This document shows positions 43,749-53,827 of a stretch of 64,000 bases of DNA, piece after piece. Under the pieces are notes generated by a model. That model was not told where the DNA came from, made no database searches, and saw nothing but the letters and a program-made list of their open reading frames with translations. This DNA comes from Nitrospira sp. Its GTDB lineage: Bacteria > Nitrospirota > Nitrospiria > Nitrospirales > Nitrospiraceae. Every line of letters begins with the position of its first letter. Positions within the stretch are counted from its first letter, which is position 1. The position numbers and the translations under genes were made by a program. The stretch is taken from positions 1 through 64,000 of the forward strand of contig JARFXP010000007.1 of NCBI GenBank assembly GCA_029194675.1. The letters run 5' to 3'.

Positions 43749-46700
43749 ATGTCTAAACTTCCTCCTCGGGCTATCCAAAACCTCCTTGACCTTTTCGAAT
43801 TTCGATGTCGGCAACAGCCGGAAGCGCTTGCCTATGCCCTTATTCGTGACAACCTCGAAATCGAGAGTCGGCTGACCTATGGTCAGCTTGAACGCAGAGT
43901 GCGTTCGCTTGCCGGCCATCTCGTGCGAGCGGTCCCACCAGGAACGAAAGTCCTTCTGCTCTATCCACAGGGACTCGATGCGGCATGCGCCTTTTGGGCA
44001 TGTGCCTGTGCCGGTCTCGTGCCGGTTCCCACTCCGGCTCCTGATCCCGTCAGACAGAAACACAGCCTGCCGAGACTTCGCTCTATTATTGAGGATGCCC
44101 GGACATCGCTTGTGCTTACGACCGCTGGCATCCAGGCTCTATCTTCCGAGCCATCAATCGCGAAGGGAGCTGGTCAGATTAAATGGGTAGCGACTGATCA
44201 ACCCTACGATCAGGCCGACTCGATTGAGTTGCCCTGCCCTCCCAGCACCGCTCTTGCCTATTTGCAATATACCTCAGGATCGACGGCCACTCCTCGTGGC
44301 GTCATGATCAGCCATGGGAACGTCCTTTCTCACTGCAGGGCCTTGAGTCTGGCCGGAGAAGTGTCGGGCAGCAGCCGATCACTCTGCTGGTTGCCGTATT
44401 TCCATGACTATGGGTTACTGCACGGAATCATCGCCCCATTTTATGCCGGTATTCCCGCCTATCTCATGTCGCCCGTCACGTTTCTCCGGAGGCCATTACG
44501 TTGGCTCGAAGCCGTGTCTCGATTTGCGATTACCCACAGCGGGGGACCGAATTTTTCCTATGAGGCTTGTCTCAGAGCTGTGCGGCAACAGGAAGAATGG
44601 CAGGCTGACTTGAGCAAGTGGATGGTCGCCAGTTGCGGCGCTGAACCGATCCATCCGGATACGGTTGAGCAGTTCATCAATACTTTTCATCCACGGGGCT
44701 TCCGGCGAACGGCATTTTCCCCTGGATATGGACTTGCTGAAGCTACGCTATTGGCCACGATGAAGCGGGCCGGGGCGGAACCGAGGTTCTTGCATGTTGA
44801 GGCCGACGCGTTGGCAGACTCGATCGTCAAAGAGTCTCCCGCATCGGGACAGGGAACTCGGACATTGGTCGGATGCGGGGAGCCCCTCGAAGAGACTCAT
44901 GTACGGATTGTGAATCCTGCGACTCACCGCGAGTGTCCGCCAGGCCTTGTGGGAGAAGTGTGGCTGGCTGGAGCCGGGGTCGGCTCCGGATACTGGGACA
45001 AGCCGGAAGAAACCGCCGCCACATTTAAGGCCACAATCGCTGGGTCAGGAGAGGGTCCCTATTTACGGACCGGCGATCTGGGATTCCTCCAGCGTGGAGA
45101 GCTGTTCCTGACCGGACGCCTCAAAGATCTGATCATCGTGCGTGGACGGAACTATTATCCTCACGATCTGGAGTGGTCGGCCCAACAAGCGCATCCAGGT
45201 TTGCGACGAGGATATGGGGCGGCTTTCTCCATTGAGTGCAAGACCGGAGAGCTGGTGGTGCTGGTCCATGAGATCGAGAAGCAGGTGTCTGAATCCGACC
45301 TGACGGAAGTGGTGAGCTGCATTCGTCGTGCCCTAGCTGAAGAATATGAACTCGAAATCCACACGGTGCTGCTGATCAAGTCCGGCACGATCCCAAGAAC
45401 CTCCAGCGGAAAAATTCAGCGGGGCGCCTGCAGAGCCGCCTTTGACGCTGGTCAACTCGCTATAGTCGCAGCAAGCACGCTGGACCAAGCTCAAGAGGCT
45501 GCAACCGATGGGGTACCGAGCGAGACTCCGCAAACTGCCATCGAGAAACGGCTGGCCGATATCTGGCAAGAGGTGCTGGGAGGGCCTCATCCGCATCGCC
45601 ATGCGAACTTCTTTGCTCTCGGAGGCAATTCGCTCCTCGCGGCACAGGTTGTGGCGCGCATCCTCGATGTCTTCCACGTCGAACTCCCGCTCGGCGTGCT
45701 GTTCGAATGTCCGACATTGTCCTCCCTCGCCGCTCAGATCGGTCAACCGAGCACGAGTTCGAATGCCGCAGACTCGGCCGGGGAGAAGCATGGGTACACA
45801 AATGTCGACGGCGGAACAGGGATTCCACTCGTTCCGCTTCCTTCGGCATCCACAAGAGAAGGCAGAATTCCTCTCAGTCCCTCGCAGCAGCGACTGTGGT
45901 TCCTGGAGCAAGTTCGCCCTGGGAGCGCGATCAACCACATTTCCATGGAAGTGCGTATACGGGGGGCGGTCAACCCCGAGGTGTTGGAGCGGTCCGTGCA
46001 GGAAATCGCCCGTCGTCACGAGATTCTTCGAACTCGTTTCGGATCGGAGCGAGGGGAGGGATTCGCGGAAGTTTCCTCTGAGGCAATCGTCACGATCGGA
46101 CGGCAAGATTTTCAAGCATTGGACCCTCCAGAGCAAGAGATTCAGGTGCGGCAATTCTTACGAGCGGAGAGGAGCCGCCCGTTTGACTTGCGACAGGGAC
46201 CGCTATTCAGGATGACCCTGCTAACGCTTGAACCGGCTGTGCAGGTCCTGGCGCTGACATTCCACCGTCTGGTTGCTGATGGGTGGTCGCTTCGTATCTT
46301 CTGGAAGGAATTGGCCCTTCTTTGGAAGGCCGACGGTGATATTCAAAAGGCTCGCCTTCCCACATTGACCGTTCAGTATGCGGACTATGCCGATTGGCAG
46401 AGAGTCAGGCTTGATCACGGTCTTCGTGAGGTCCACCGAGCCTACTGGGTTCGGCAGTTGAGCGGCGCTCGTTCTCCCGCTGAACTACCGGTCGATCGTC
46501 AGAGGCCGCGGGTGCGCACGTTCGAGGGAGGCGTGCGATCACGATCGCTTTCTCCGAAACTTTCAGCCGGCCTCGACCTCTTCTGTCAGCATCAGAACGT
46601 CACGACGTTCATGGTGCTGTACGCCGTCTTTGCAATTTGGCTGCATCGCTACACACAAGAGTCGGATATCGTCATTGGATCGATCGTGGCCGGCAGGCGT

Positions 46701-49700
46701 CGGAGAGAGATCGAAGACGTGATGGGCTATTGCGTCAATACGGTGGCGCTGCGGGCCGAGCTGTCGGATGGGATGACAGGACAAGAATTGCTGAAACAGG
46801 TACGCCGGGTGGTGGTAGGTGCCTATGACCATCAGGACCTACCGTTTGAAGAGGTCATCGAGGCGCTGTCATTACAACGAGCGCGTCAACTGTCCCCGCT
46901 GTTTAACGTGATGATCGTGTGCGAAGACGATCCCTTATCCACGTTCACCGTCAGGGATCTTGAGGTCGCTCACCTCCCCTGGGAGCCGACTGCGTCGGAG
47001 TTCGACCTCGTGTTGATGGTGGTCAACAAGGTGGACGGCCTGGACTTGGCGTTGCTCCATGATTCTACGATTTTCGACGACTCGACGATCGACCGCATGT
47101 TGGAGCAGCTTGAGATCCTTCTTGAGGAATTTCTCACGAAACCTGAGGCTCCGCTTGACCGACTTTCATGGCTGACCGCCGATGAGAAACGGTACATTCA
47201 ACTGACGTGGAACGAACCGCCTCATTCGGTCTCCGGTATCCATACGCTCATCGAGGCGCAGGTTGATCGGACTCCCCATGCGCCGGCTGTCACGTGCAGA
47301 GACCAGTCCATCAGCTACCAAGAGCTGAACCGACGAGCAAATCGAGTCGCTCGCGCGCTCCAGAAATTAGGGGTCGTTGCAGATCTCCCGGTGGGTCTCT
47401 GTGTCGAGCGCTCGGTGGACGCCCTCGTGGGGCTGTTGGGCATTCTCAAAGCCGGGGGCGGGTATGTTCCCCTGGATCCATCCTTCCCCAGTCACCGCCT
47501 CCAGCTCATACTGGAGGACGCCCAAGTTTCCATCGTGGTCACACAGGCGCACCTCCGTCACCATTTACAGAGCTATCGCGGCCAAATCTGTGACGTCGAA
47601 ACCTTGTCGACGTCCACCGTGGGCGCAGCGGAGGGAGAGAACTTAACACTTTCCATTTCCCCGGATCAGCTCGCCTATATCATCTACACTTCGGGCTCGA
47701 CGGGGCGGCCAAAGGGCGTGGCCGTGCCACACCGCAGTCTGGTGACCTCTCTTCATGCCAGACTTCAGTACTATCCGGAACCGGTTTCTCGGTCTTTACT
47801 GACCTTCTCTCTGGCCTTTGATGGGTCCGTGACGGGCATATTTTGGACGTTGCTGCAGGGCGGGGAACTGGTCATTCCATCCGAGACCGCCCATCGCGAC
47901 CCAACGGAGCTGGCTGCGCTCATCGAGCATCATCGCATCTCGCACGTCGTGTGGGTCCCTTCGTTGTACCGTGCCGTGCTGGGTGAGGCGTTGAGTACTC
48001 AGCTGGAATCGCTCCTTGTCATCATTACCGCCGGAGAAAGCCTGCCCCTCGACCTTGTGCAACGACATTACCAGCTCCTGCCTCATGCCACGCTGTACAA
48101 CGAATATGGACCGACGGAGACCACGGTCTGGTGTAGCGTGTATCAAACGACTCGTGAGGAAACAGGAGCCCGCGTACCGATCGGCAAACCCATCGACCAT
48201 ATGCAGCTCTATGTGCTGGATGGACGCCTGCAACCGATGCCTATCGACGTACCGGGAGAACTCTATATCTCGGGAGAGTGTCTGGCCCGCGGCTATGTCA
48301 ACCAACCGCAGCTGACCCAGGAGCGGTTTCTTGCGAATCCCTTCGTGGCCGGCACCAGGCTCTATCGAACCGGTGACCTGGCTCGGTACCGAGCCGACGG
48401 CAATGTAGAGTTTCTTGGTCGGATGGACCAGCAGGTCAAACTGCGTGGCTACAGGATCGAACTGGGAGAGATTGAATATGTATTGAGCAACTTCCCGGGC
48501 GTGCATCAAGCGGCGGTGCTGCTTCGGCAAGATAAACCGGACCAGCACCGATTGGTCGCTTATGTCGCCGGCGAGTCGTCGATCAAAGAAGGGCTCGACC
48601 AGCTTCGCAGTTATCTCGCAGCTCGATTACCGCACTACATGGTGCCATCCGCCATTCTGTGGCTGGAAACGATGCCGCTCAGTGTCACCGGAAAGGTGAA
48701 TCGACATGCTCTGCCCGTCCCGGAACATGCCACCGGTCTGGCGGCAGCCAGGATTGCTCCGAGAAACCAGGTCGAAGAATCCTTGGCTGAGCTGTGGAAA
48801 TCCGTACTTCAAGTACCTGAGGCAGGCGTGCACGACCATTTCTTTGAACAAGGCGGCCACTCCCTGGTGGCTACTCAGCTCGTCTCCCGGATACGCGAGC
48901 TTTTTGAGGTCGATGTCTCCCTACCGGCGCTTTTTGAGCGACCCACCATCGCGGCATTGGCCGAAGAAATAGTACGGTTGCGCCAGAGGGAAAAGGCTTC
49001 CGTGATGCCGCCGATCGTTCCGGTGCCCAGAGATCAGCCGCTTCCCCTTTCTTATTCGCAGCAACGCATGTGGCTGATGTATCAGCTGGCTCCTGCGAGC
49101 ACAGCGTATAACATGCCGTTTGCGTCGCGGCAGATGGGACGACTCAACAAAGCAGCCCTCCGGAGCACGATCGATGCCATCTGTAGCCGACATGAGGCAT
49201 TTAGAACGACGTTCATGATGCGGGGTGATGGACCGGTCCAAGTGATCCACCCCTTTCGCCCTCCTCATTGGACTGAAGTGGATCTTCAGGAACTGCCCCT
49301 CGAACAGCGACGACAGCAGGCGGCTCGGCTTGTCGAACAGGAAGCGAACCAGCCGTTCGATCTCGAGAAGGGCCCGCTGGCACGGTTCCTCTTGATTGCG
49401 ATCGAACCCGAGGACCATGTGTTGGTGCTCACGATGCATCATATCATCGGAGACCAGTGGTCGTTCGGGGTCATCGGTTATGAGTTCGCATTCTTCTACA
49501 ACGCGTTTTGCCGAGAGGAAATTCCTTTCGCCAAACCGATCCCCCTTCAGTATGCCGACTACGCGGTGTGGCAGCGAGGTTGCCTGACCGACGACCGGCT
49601 CGGCACACAATCGGATTCTTGGCAGAAGAAGCTGGCCGGGCTTTCCAAGCTTTCGTTGCCGACCGATTATCCACGGCCGGTGATGCAAACATTCAATGGT

Positions 49701-52700
49701 TCACATCGCATGCTGGAGTTGCCCACCTCGTTGATCGAGCGACTGAAGCAGTTCAGCGCTGAGCACAATGCGACGGTGTTCATGACCCTGTTGGCCTGTT
49801 TCCAGATTCTCTTGAGTCGCTATTCCGGCCAAACCGATGTGGCCGTAGGCTCTCCGATCGCGAACCGGACTCAATCCGCGGTCGAGTCGATCATCGGCTC
49901 GTTCGTCAATACACTCGTCTTGCGTACCGATCTCTCCGGCGATCCGACGTTCATCGAGTTGATGGTGCGGGTGCGTGATACGGCGTTGGAGGCCTATGCG
50001 AATCAGGACTTCCCGTTCGATAAGTTGGTCGAGACGATGCACTCCGCTCGCGACCACAGCTCCGCCCCGCTGGTGCAGGTGCTCTTCAATGTACCCAATG
50101 CTCCCATAGGGGAAATCAACGTTCAAGGGTTGAGTTGGGTGCCGTTCGAGGTGGAGACGCAAGCCGCGCAATTCGACTTAAGTTTGACGATCGAGACGGA
50201 GTTCTCCCGAAAAGCCTACTTGACGTTCAATACCGATCTCTTCGAGCCTCAGACCGCCGAACGGATGTTGGGACAGTATAAGACTCTGCTCCAGAGCGCA
50301 TTGGCGAATCCGCAGAGCAAGCTGTCCGAGCTTCCGACCCTGACGGCGCCTGAGTACCGACAGATGTTGCAGGATTGGAATCACACGCAAAGAGATTACC
50401 CCCAATCTGAATGTTTTCCCCAGTTGTTTGAAGCACAAGTCGAAAGGACGCCTGACGCCGCGGCATTGTCGATGGGACGAGAGACGCTGCGGTACAGCGA
50501 GCTCAATGCCCGGGCGAATCAGCTGGCACGCTATCTCCAAACGCTGGGCGCTAAGCCTGGTGTGACGGTGGGTATCGGGCTTGAACGATCCTTGGAGATG
50601 GTCATTGCGCTGATGGCCGTGCTCAAAACCGGCGCCGCCTACGTGCCTCTTGACCCCGACTATCCAGGGGATCGACTTCGGTATATGTCAGAGAACGCCT
50701 CGCTCATCATCGTCCTTACCTCCGAATCGCTGGCCGATCGGTTTGATGCTCAAGTCTGCAGCATGCTGTGTCTTGATTGCGAGGAGGAGAGTATCGCGCA
50801 GGAGGCTGACCACAATCTTGGCCCGATCGCGACGCCCCAAGACCCGGCGTACATCCTGTATACATCGGGTTCGACGGGACAGCCTAAAGGCGTGGAAATT
50901 CCACACCGAGCCTTGGTGAACTTCTTGTGTTCGATACGACAGGAGCCGGGATGTTCCGCTCAAGATGTCATGCTTTCCGTCACGACGCTCTCTTTCGATA
51001 TCGCCGGGTTGGAGTTGTATGTGCCGTTACTGGTCGGAGCCCGCGTCGAGATCGCCGGTCGCGCTGTTGCAATGGACGGACGACAATTACGGGTCCTCTG
51101 TGAAGCCGTTCAGCCGACGATCATGCAAGCGACTCCTGCCACATGGCGAATGTTGATCGCGGCGGGATGGCAGGGCAGTAACAGATTGACGGTACTCTGC
51201 GGTGGGGAACCCCTTCCGCTCGATCTTGCGGCGCTATTGTTGGATCGGAGCGTCGCCCTGTGGAATATGTATGGCCCGACCGAAACTACGATTTGGTCCA
51301 CGATCGAGAGAATCGAACGGAGTGATCGGGAAATCACTATCGGAAGACCAATTGCCAATACAGAAGTGTACATCCTGGATCAATGCCTTCAACCGGTTCC
51401 CGTCGGAGTTTCCGGTGAGCTCTATATCGGAGGCCAGGGGTTGGCCCGAGGCTATCACGGGCGGCCTGATTTGACGCAGGAGCGGTTCATCCCTCATCCA
51501 TTTTCTCAAGAGCCGGCGAGATTGTATCGAACGGGAGACTTGGCACGGTATCGCCCGGATGGACGCATCGTGCACCTCGGGCGCTTGGATCACCAAGTCA
51601 AGATCAGAGGGTTCCGAATCGAATTGGGGGAGATCGAAGCGGCGCTAAGCCGCCATCGAGCTGTCCGTCAGGCAGTGGTCACGGCACGGGAGGATCAGCA
51701 AGGTACCAGGCAGTTAGTAGCTTACGTGGTCTGCCAGGATGGCCCTGCTCCAAGCCAGCCGGAACTTCGCGAGTTTCTACGATCCGAGATTCCTGAGTAT
51801 ATGGTCCCCTCACTCTTCATCTTTCTGAAGGCCATGCCCTTGACGGCCAATAACAAGATCGACAGGAAAGCACTACCGGCTCCAGACTCCACTCTCGCGA
51901 GTAGCGCTGTTTATGTTGCACCATGCGATCGCATGGATATACAAATGGCGGTCTTGTGGCAACAGGTGTTCGGGATCGACAAGGTCGGGATTCACGACAA
52001 CTTTTTCGATCTCGGCGGCCACTCGCTGAGAGCGGCTCAGCTGTTTTATCTCATTGAGCAGGTATACGGCCGCCATCTTCCGCTTTCCACGCTGTTTCAC
52101 GCGCCGACTATCGCCGGTCTCACGTCGTTTCTTACGCAGGAGCACTGGACACCCCCATGGCAGTCACTGGTGGCAATGCAGCCGAACGGGTCGGCCATCC
52201 CTATTTTCTTGGTTCCTGGAGTAATGGGCAATGTGTTGTGGCTCGCTCAGTTGGGGAGGCTTCTAGGCCAAACTCACCCGGTGTACGGCTTACAAGCGCG
52301 AGGATTGGATGGGAACGAGGCACCATTCGGCTCGGTCCAGGAGATGGCAAAGCAGTACATCACTGAGATCCGCACATGCCTCCCTCAGGGACCATACGTC
52401 ATCATTGGGGCCTGTACCGGTGGGCTGATTGCCTATGAGATGGCCCAACAATTGGCGGAGCAGGACACAGAGGTCATCCTCGGTATCGTCAATAGCTGGC
52501 ATCCGAGTTCGTATCACCGGCACTATGATGTCGATCGCCCAAACAGGCTCGCATTGCCGTTTGGAATTCTCTCGAAGACCTTGAGCACCGTCGGCGAGCT
52601 CTCGCGTATGCCCATGAGAGAGGAGCTGTCGCTCATACGACGTAAATACCATTCGTTCTTGTCCATTCTCCACGGTCCTACTGGGAATGAGCTGAGACAA

Positions 52701-52997
52701 CATCGGAGCAGACTCGTTCGGCAAGCCATGTTCCATGCGGCCGCCCGCTATACGATGCGTCCATATTCCGGACACATACTCAACATTGTGGCTTCGCAAC
52801 GAATTGAAACGGGGGATACCAGATATGTTTGGAGAGAGCTGGCAGGGGGAGGATGCCAGACTGTTGATACCGCAGCCCTTCGAACGGCAGACCTGCTTGT
52901 TCCGCCATATGTCGAAGAAGTATCCTCCCATATTCGACGCTATATCGCCGAACGTTCTCAGAATACACCCGTCCGGTCGAACAATAGGGCTGCGTGA
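43749..52997 (+). CDS. Lipopeptide NRPS: FAAL-ACP-C-A-PCP-C-A-PCP-TE
   Basis: One 3,082-residue protein. Residues 1-580: fatty acyl-AMP ligase (LQYTSGSTATPRGVMISHG, WLPYFHDYGL, RTGDLGFL, TSSGKIQRG). About 600-680: ACP with Ser628 in GGNSLLAAQ. 715-1130: condensation domain C1, active site HRLVADG (residues 839-845) rather than HHxxxDG. 1165-1680: adenylation A1 (YTSGSTGRPKG near 1313). PCP1 Ser1705. C2 with HHIIGDQ (1897-1903). A2 (YTSGSTGQPKG near 2371). PCP2 Ser2759. 2800-3082: thioesterase, GACTG with Cys2889 where Ser is usual. Read-outs of A2 (D2417, I, L, Q, L, G, M, I, W) fit glycine; A1 (D, G, T, V, I, A, E, V, W) is unassigned. No epimerase, so L or achiral residues. Likely product: acyl-Xaa-Gly. 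Substrates are inferred, not shown. Confidence 0.93.
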   Translation: MSKLPPRAIQNLLDLFEFRCRQQPEALAYALIRDNLEIESRLTYGQLERRVRSLAGHLVRAVPPGTKVLLLYPQGLDAACAFWACACAGLVPVPTPAPDPVRQKHSLPRLRSIIEDARTSLVLTTAGIQALSSEPSIAKGAGQIKWVATDQPYDQADSIELPCPPSTALAYLQYTSGSTATPRGVMISHGNVLSHCRALSLAGEVSGSSRSLCWLPYFHDYGLLHGIIAPFYAGIPAYLMSPVTFLRRPLRWLEAVSRFAITHSGGPNFSYEACLRAVRQQEEWQADLSKWMVASCGAEPIHPDTVEQFINTFHPRGFRRTAFSPGYGLAEATLLATMKRAGAEPRFLHVEADALADSIVKESPASGQGTRTLVGCGEPLEETHVRIVNPATHRECPPGLVGEVWLAGAGVGSGYWDKPEETAATFKATIAGSGEGPYLRTGDLGFLQRGELFLTGRLKDLIIVRGRNYYPHDLEWSAQQAHPGLRRGYGAAFSIECKTGELVVLVHEIEKQVSESDLTEVVSCIRRALAEEYELEIHTVLLIKSGTIPRTSSGKIQRGACRAAFDAGQLAIVAASTLDQAQEAATDGVPSETPQTAIEKRLADIWQEVLGGPHPHRHANFFALGGNSLLAAQVVARILDVFHVELPLGVLFECPTLSSLAAQIGQPSTSSNAADSAGEKHGYTNVDGGTGIPLVPLPSASTREGRIPLSPSQQRLWFLEQVRPGSAINHISMEVRIRGAVNPEVLERSVQEIARRHEILRTRFGSERGEGFAEVSSEAIVTIGRQDFQALDPPEQEIQVRQFLRAERSRPFDLRQGPLFRMTLLTLEPAVQVLALTFHRLVADGWSLRIFWKELALLWKADGDIQKARLPTLTVQYADYADWQRVRLDHGLREVHRAYWVRQLSGARSPAELPVDRQRPRVRTFEGGVRSRSLSPKLSAGLDLFCQHQNVTTFMVLYAVFAIWLHRYTQESDIVIGSIVAGRRRREIEDVMGYCVNTVALRAELSDGMTGQELLKQVRRVVVGAYDHQDLPFEEVIEALSLQRARQLSPLFNVMIVCEDDPLSTFTVRDLEVAHLPWEPTASEFDLVLMVVNKVDGLDLALLHDSTIFDDSTIDRMLEQLEILLEEFLTKPEAPLDRLSWLTADEKRYIQLTWNEPPHSVSGIHTLIEAQVDRTPHAPAVTCRDQSISYQELNRRANRVARALQKLGVVADLPVGLCVERSVDALVGLLGILKAGGGYVPLDPSFPSHRLQLILEDAQVSIVVTQAHLRHHLQSYRGQICDVETLSTSTVGAAEGENLTLSISPDQLAYIIYTSGSTGRPKGVAVPHRSLVTSLHARLQYYPEPVSRSLLTFSLAFDGSVTGIFWTLLQGGELVIPSETAHRDPTELAALIEHHRISHVVWVPSLYRAVLGEALSTQLESLLVIITAGESLPLDLVQRHYQLLPHATLYNEYGPTETTVWCSVYQTTREETGARVPIGKPIDHMQLYVLDGRLQPMPIDVPGELYISGECLARGYVNQPQLTQERFLANPFVAGTRLYRTGDLARYRADGNVEFLGRMDQQVKLRGYRIELGEIEYVLSNFPGVHQAAVLLRQDKPDQHRLVAYVAGESSIKEGLDQLRSYLAARLPHYMVPSAILWLETMPLSVTGKVNRHALPVPEHATGLAAARIAPRNQVEESLAELWKSVLQVPEAGVHDHFFEQGGHSLVATQLVSRIRELFEVDVSLPALFERPTIAALAEEIVRLRQREKASVMPPIVPVPRDQPLPLSYSQQRMWLMYQLAPASTAYNMPFASRQMGRLNKAALRSTIDAICSRHEAFRTTFMMRGDGPVQVIHPFRPPHWTEVDLQELPLEQRRQQAARLVEQEANQPFDLEKGPLARFLLIAIEPEDHVLVLTMHHIIGDQWSFGVIGYEFAFFYNAFCREEIPFAKPIPLQYADYAVWQRGCLTDDRLGTQSDSWQKKLAGLSKLSLPTDYPRPVMQTFNGSHRMLELPTSLIERLKQFSAEHNATVFMTLLACFQILLSRYSGQTDVAVGSPIANRTQSAVESIIGSFVNTLVLRTDLSGDPTFIELMVRVRDTALEAYANQDFPFDKLVETMHSARDHSSAPLVQVLFNVPNAPIGEINVQGLSWVPFEVETQAAQFDLSLTIETEFSRKAYLTFNTDLFEPQTAERMLGQYKTLLQSALANPQSKLSELPTLTAPEYRQMLQDWNHTQRDYPQSECFPQLFEAQVERTPDAAALSMGRETLRYSELNARANQLARYLQTLGAKPGVTVGIGLERSLEMVIALMAVLKTGAAYVPLDPDYPGDRLRYMSENASLIIVLTSESLADRFDAQVCSMLCLDCEEESIAQEADHNLGPIATPQDPAYILYTSGSTGQPKGVEIPHRALVNFLCSIRQEPGCSAQDVMLSVTTLSFDIAGLELYVPLLVGARVEIAGRAVAMDGRQLRVLCEAVQPTIMQATPATWRMLIAAGWQGSNRLTVLCGGEPLPLDLAALLLDRSVALWNMYGPTETTIWSTIERIERSDREITIGRPIANTEVYILDQCLQPVPVGVSGELYIGGQGLARGYHGRPDLTQERFIPHPFSQEPARLYRTGDLARYRPDGRIVHLGRLDHQVKIRGFRIELGEIEAALSRHRAVRQAVVTAREDQQGTRQLVAYVVCQDGPAPSQPELREFLRSEIPEYMVPSLFIFLKAMPLTANNKIDRKALPAPDSTLASSAVYVAPCDRMDIQMAVLWQQVFGIDKVGIHDNFFDLGGHSLRAAQLFYLIEQVYGRHLPLSTLFHAPTIAGLTSFLTQEHWTPPWQSLVAMQPNGSAIPIFLVPGVMGNVLWLAQLGRLLGQTHPVYGLQARGLDGNEAPFGSVQEMAKQYITEIRTCLPQGPYVIIGACTGGLIAYEMAQQLAEQDTEVILGIVNSWHPSSYHRHYDVDRPNRLALPFGILSKTLSTVGELSRMPMREELSLIRRKYHSFLSILHGPTGNELRQHRSRLVRQAMFHAAARYTMRPYSGHILNIVASQRIETGDTRYVWRELAGGGCQTVDTAALRTADLLVPPYVEEVSSHIRRYIAERSQNTPVRSNNRAA

Positions 52998-53012
52998 CTT
53001 CGTCACCTTCCT

Positions 53013-53819
53013 TTGCCGAATAACGAAGGCGATGTCGGTGTTCACGGTAACAATGTGCTGATTTCGTTCCTGTCCATTGAGCGCCTCGCCGATACAATAC
53101 CGCTCGATCCTACCCGTCTTGATGAGAATGCCGTTCATCTCTGGGGGATCGAACTCGACGGATCCCAACGCTGTTTGGAGCGATGCACGGGCTGGTTGGA
53201 TGAGGTCGAGCGGCACCGAGCGGCCCGCCTAGTCCGGGAGGATCTCCGGCAGCGCTACGTGCTGGCTCACGGTGGACTCAGGGCAGTGCTGAGTCGGTAC
53301 CTTGGAGTCGATCCGAATGTGATCGCGCTGAATCGCAGTGCAACAGGCAAACCCTTCCTGACGAAGGAACTACGAGATCGGTCGGCGATCACCTTCAATT
53401 TGTCCCATGCCCATGACCGCGCGCTCATTGCCGTCTCCAAAGCGCAGGAGGTGGGAGTCGATCTTGAGTTCGTTCGCGCGGATATCGAGGTTGAGAATCT
53501 ATCCAAGCGCTTTTTTACTCGCTCTGAACATACGGCCGTCATGCAGGTTCCCGAGGAGCGGCGCGCCACGAGATTCTTCCGCTACTGGGTCGCCAAAGAG
53601 GCGCTGCTCAAGACACAAGGTATCGGCCTTCGGGGACTGCCTGACTGCGAGATCTTCCTTGAGGGAGACGCAGGCGACACAGAGGTTCGGGCCAGATTGG
53701 GTGCGCAGTTCTCGATTACGTTGCGGGTTCGTGTTCTCCATTGTGAAAATGGATGGGAAGCAGCGGTGGCTGCTCAAACGTTAGACTCGGTTCGACAGTG
53801 CGGTCCGGAAGAGCAGTAA
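53013..53819 (+). CDS. Sfp-type 4'-phosphopantetheinyl transferase
   Basis: A 268-residue Sfp/AcpT-type enzyme, with GVDLE (metal Asp/Glu) and the WVAKEALLKTQGIGL motif of the family, preceded by ITFNLSHAHDRALIAVS. It would attach phosphopantetheine to the three carrier domains of the NRPS, 15 bp upstream. The start is uncertain: the open frame begins with TTG at 53013, and no ATG lies before the conserved part; a GTG at 53055 is an alternative. Cotranscription with the NRPS is implied. Confidence 0.9.
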   Translation: MPNNEGDVGVHGNNVLISFLSIERLADTIPLDPTRLDENAVHLWGIELDGSQRCLERCTGWLDEVERHRAARLVREDLRQRYVLAHGGLRAVLSRYLGVDPNVIALNRSATGKPFLTKELRDRSAITFNLSHAHDRALIAVSKAQEVGVDLEFVRADIEVENLSKRFFTRSEHTAVMQVPEERRATRFFRYWVAKEALLKTQGIGLRGLPDCEIFLEGDAGDTEVRARLGAQFSITLRVRVLHCENGWEAAVAAQTLDSVRQCGPEEQ

Positions 53820-53827
53820 ACCCTCCA

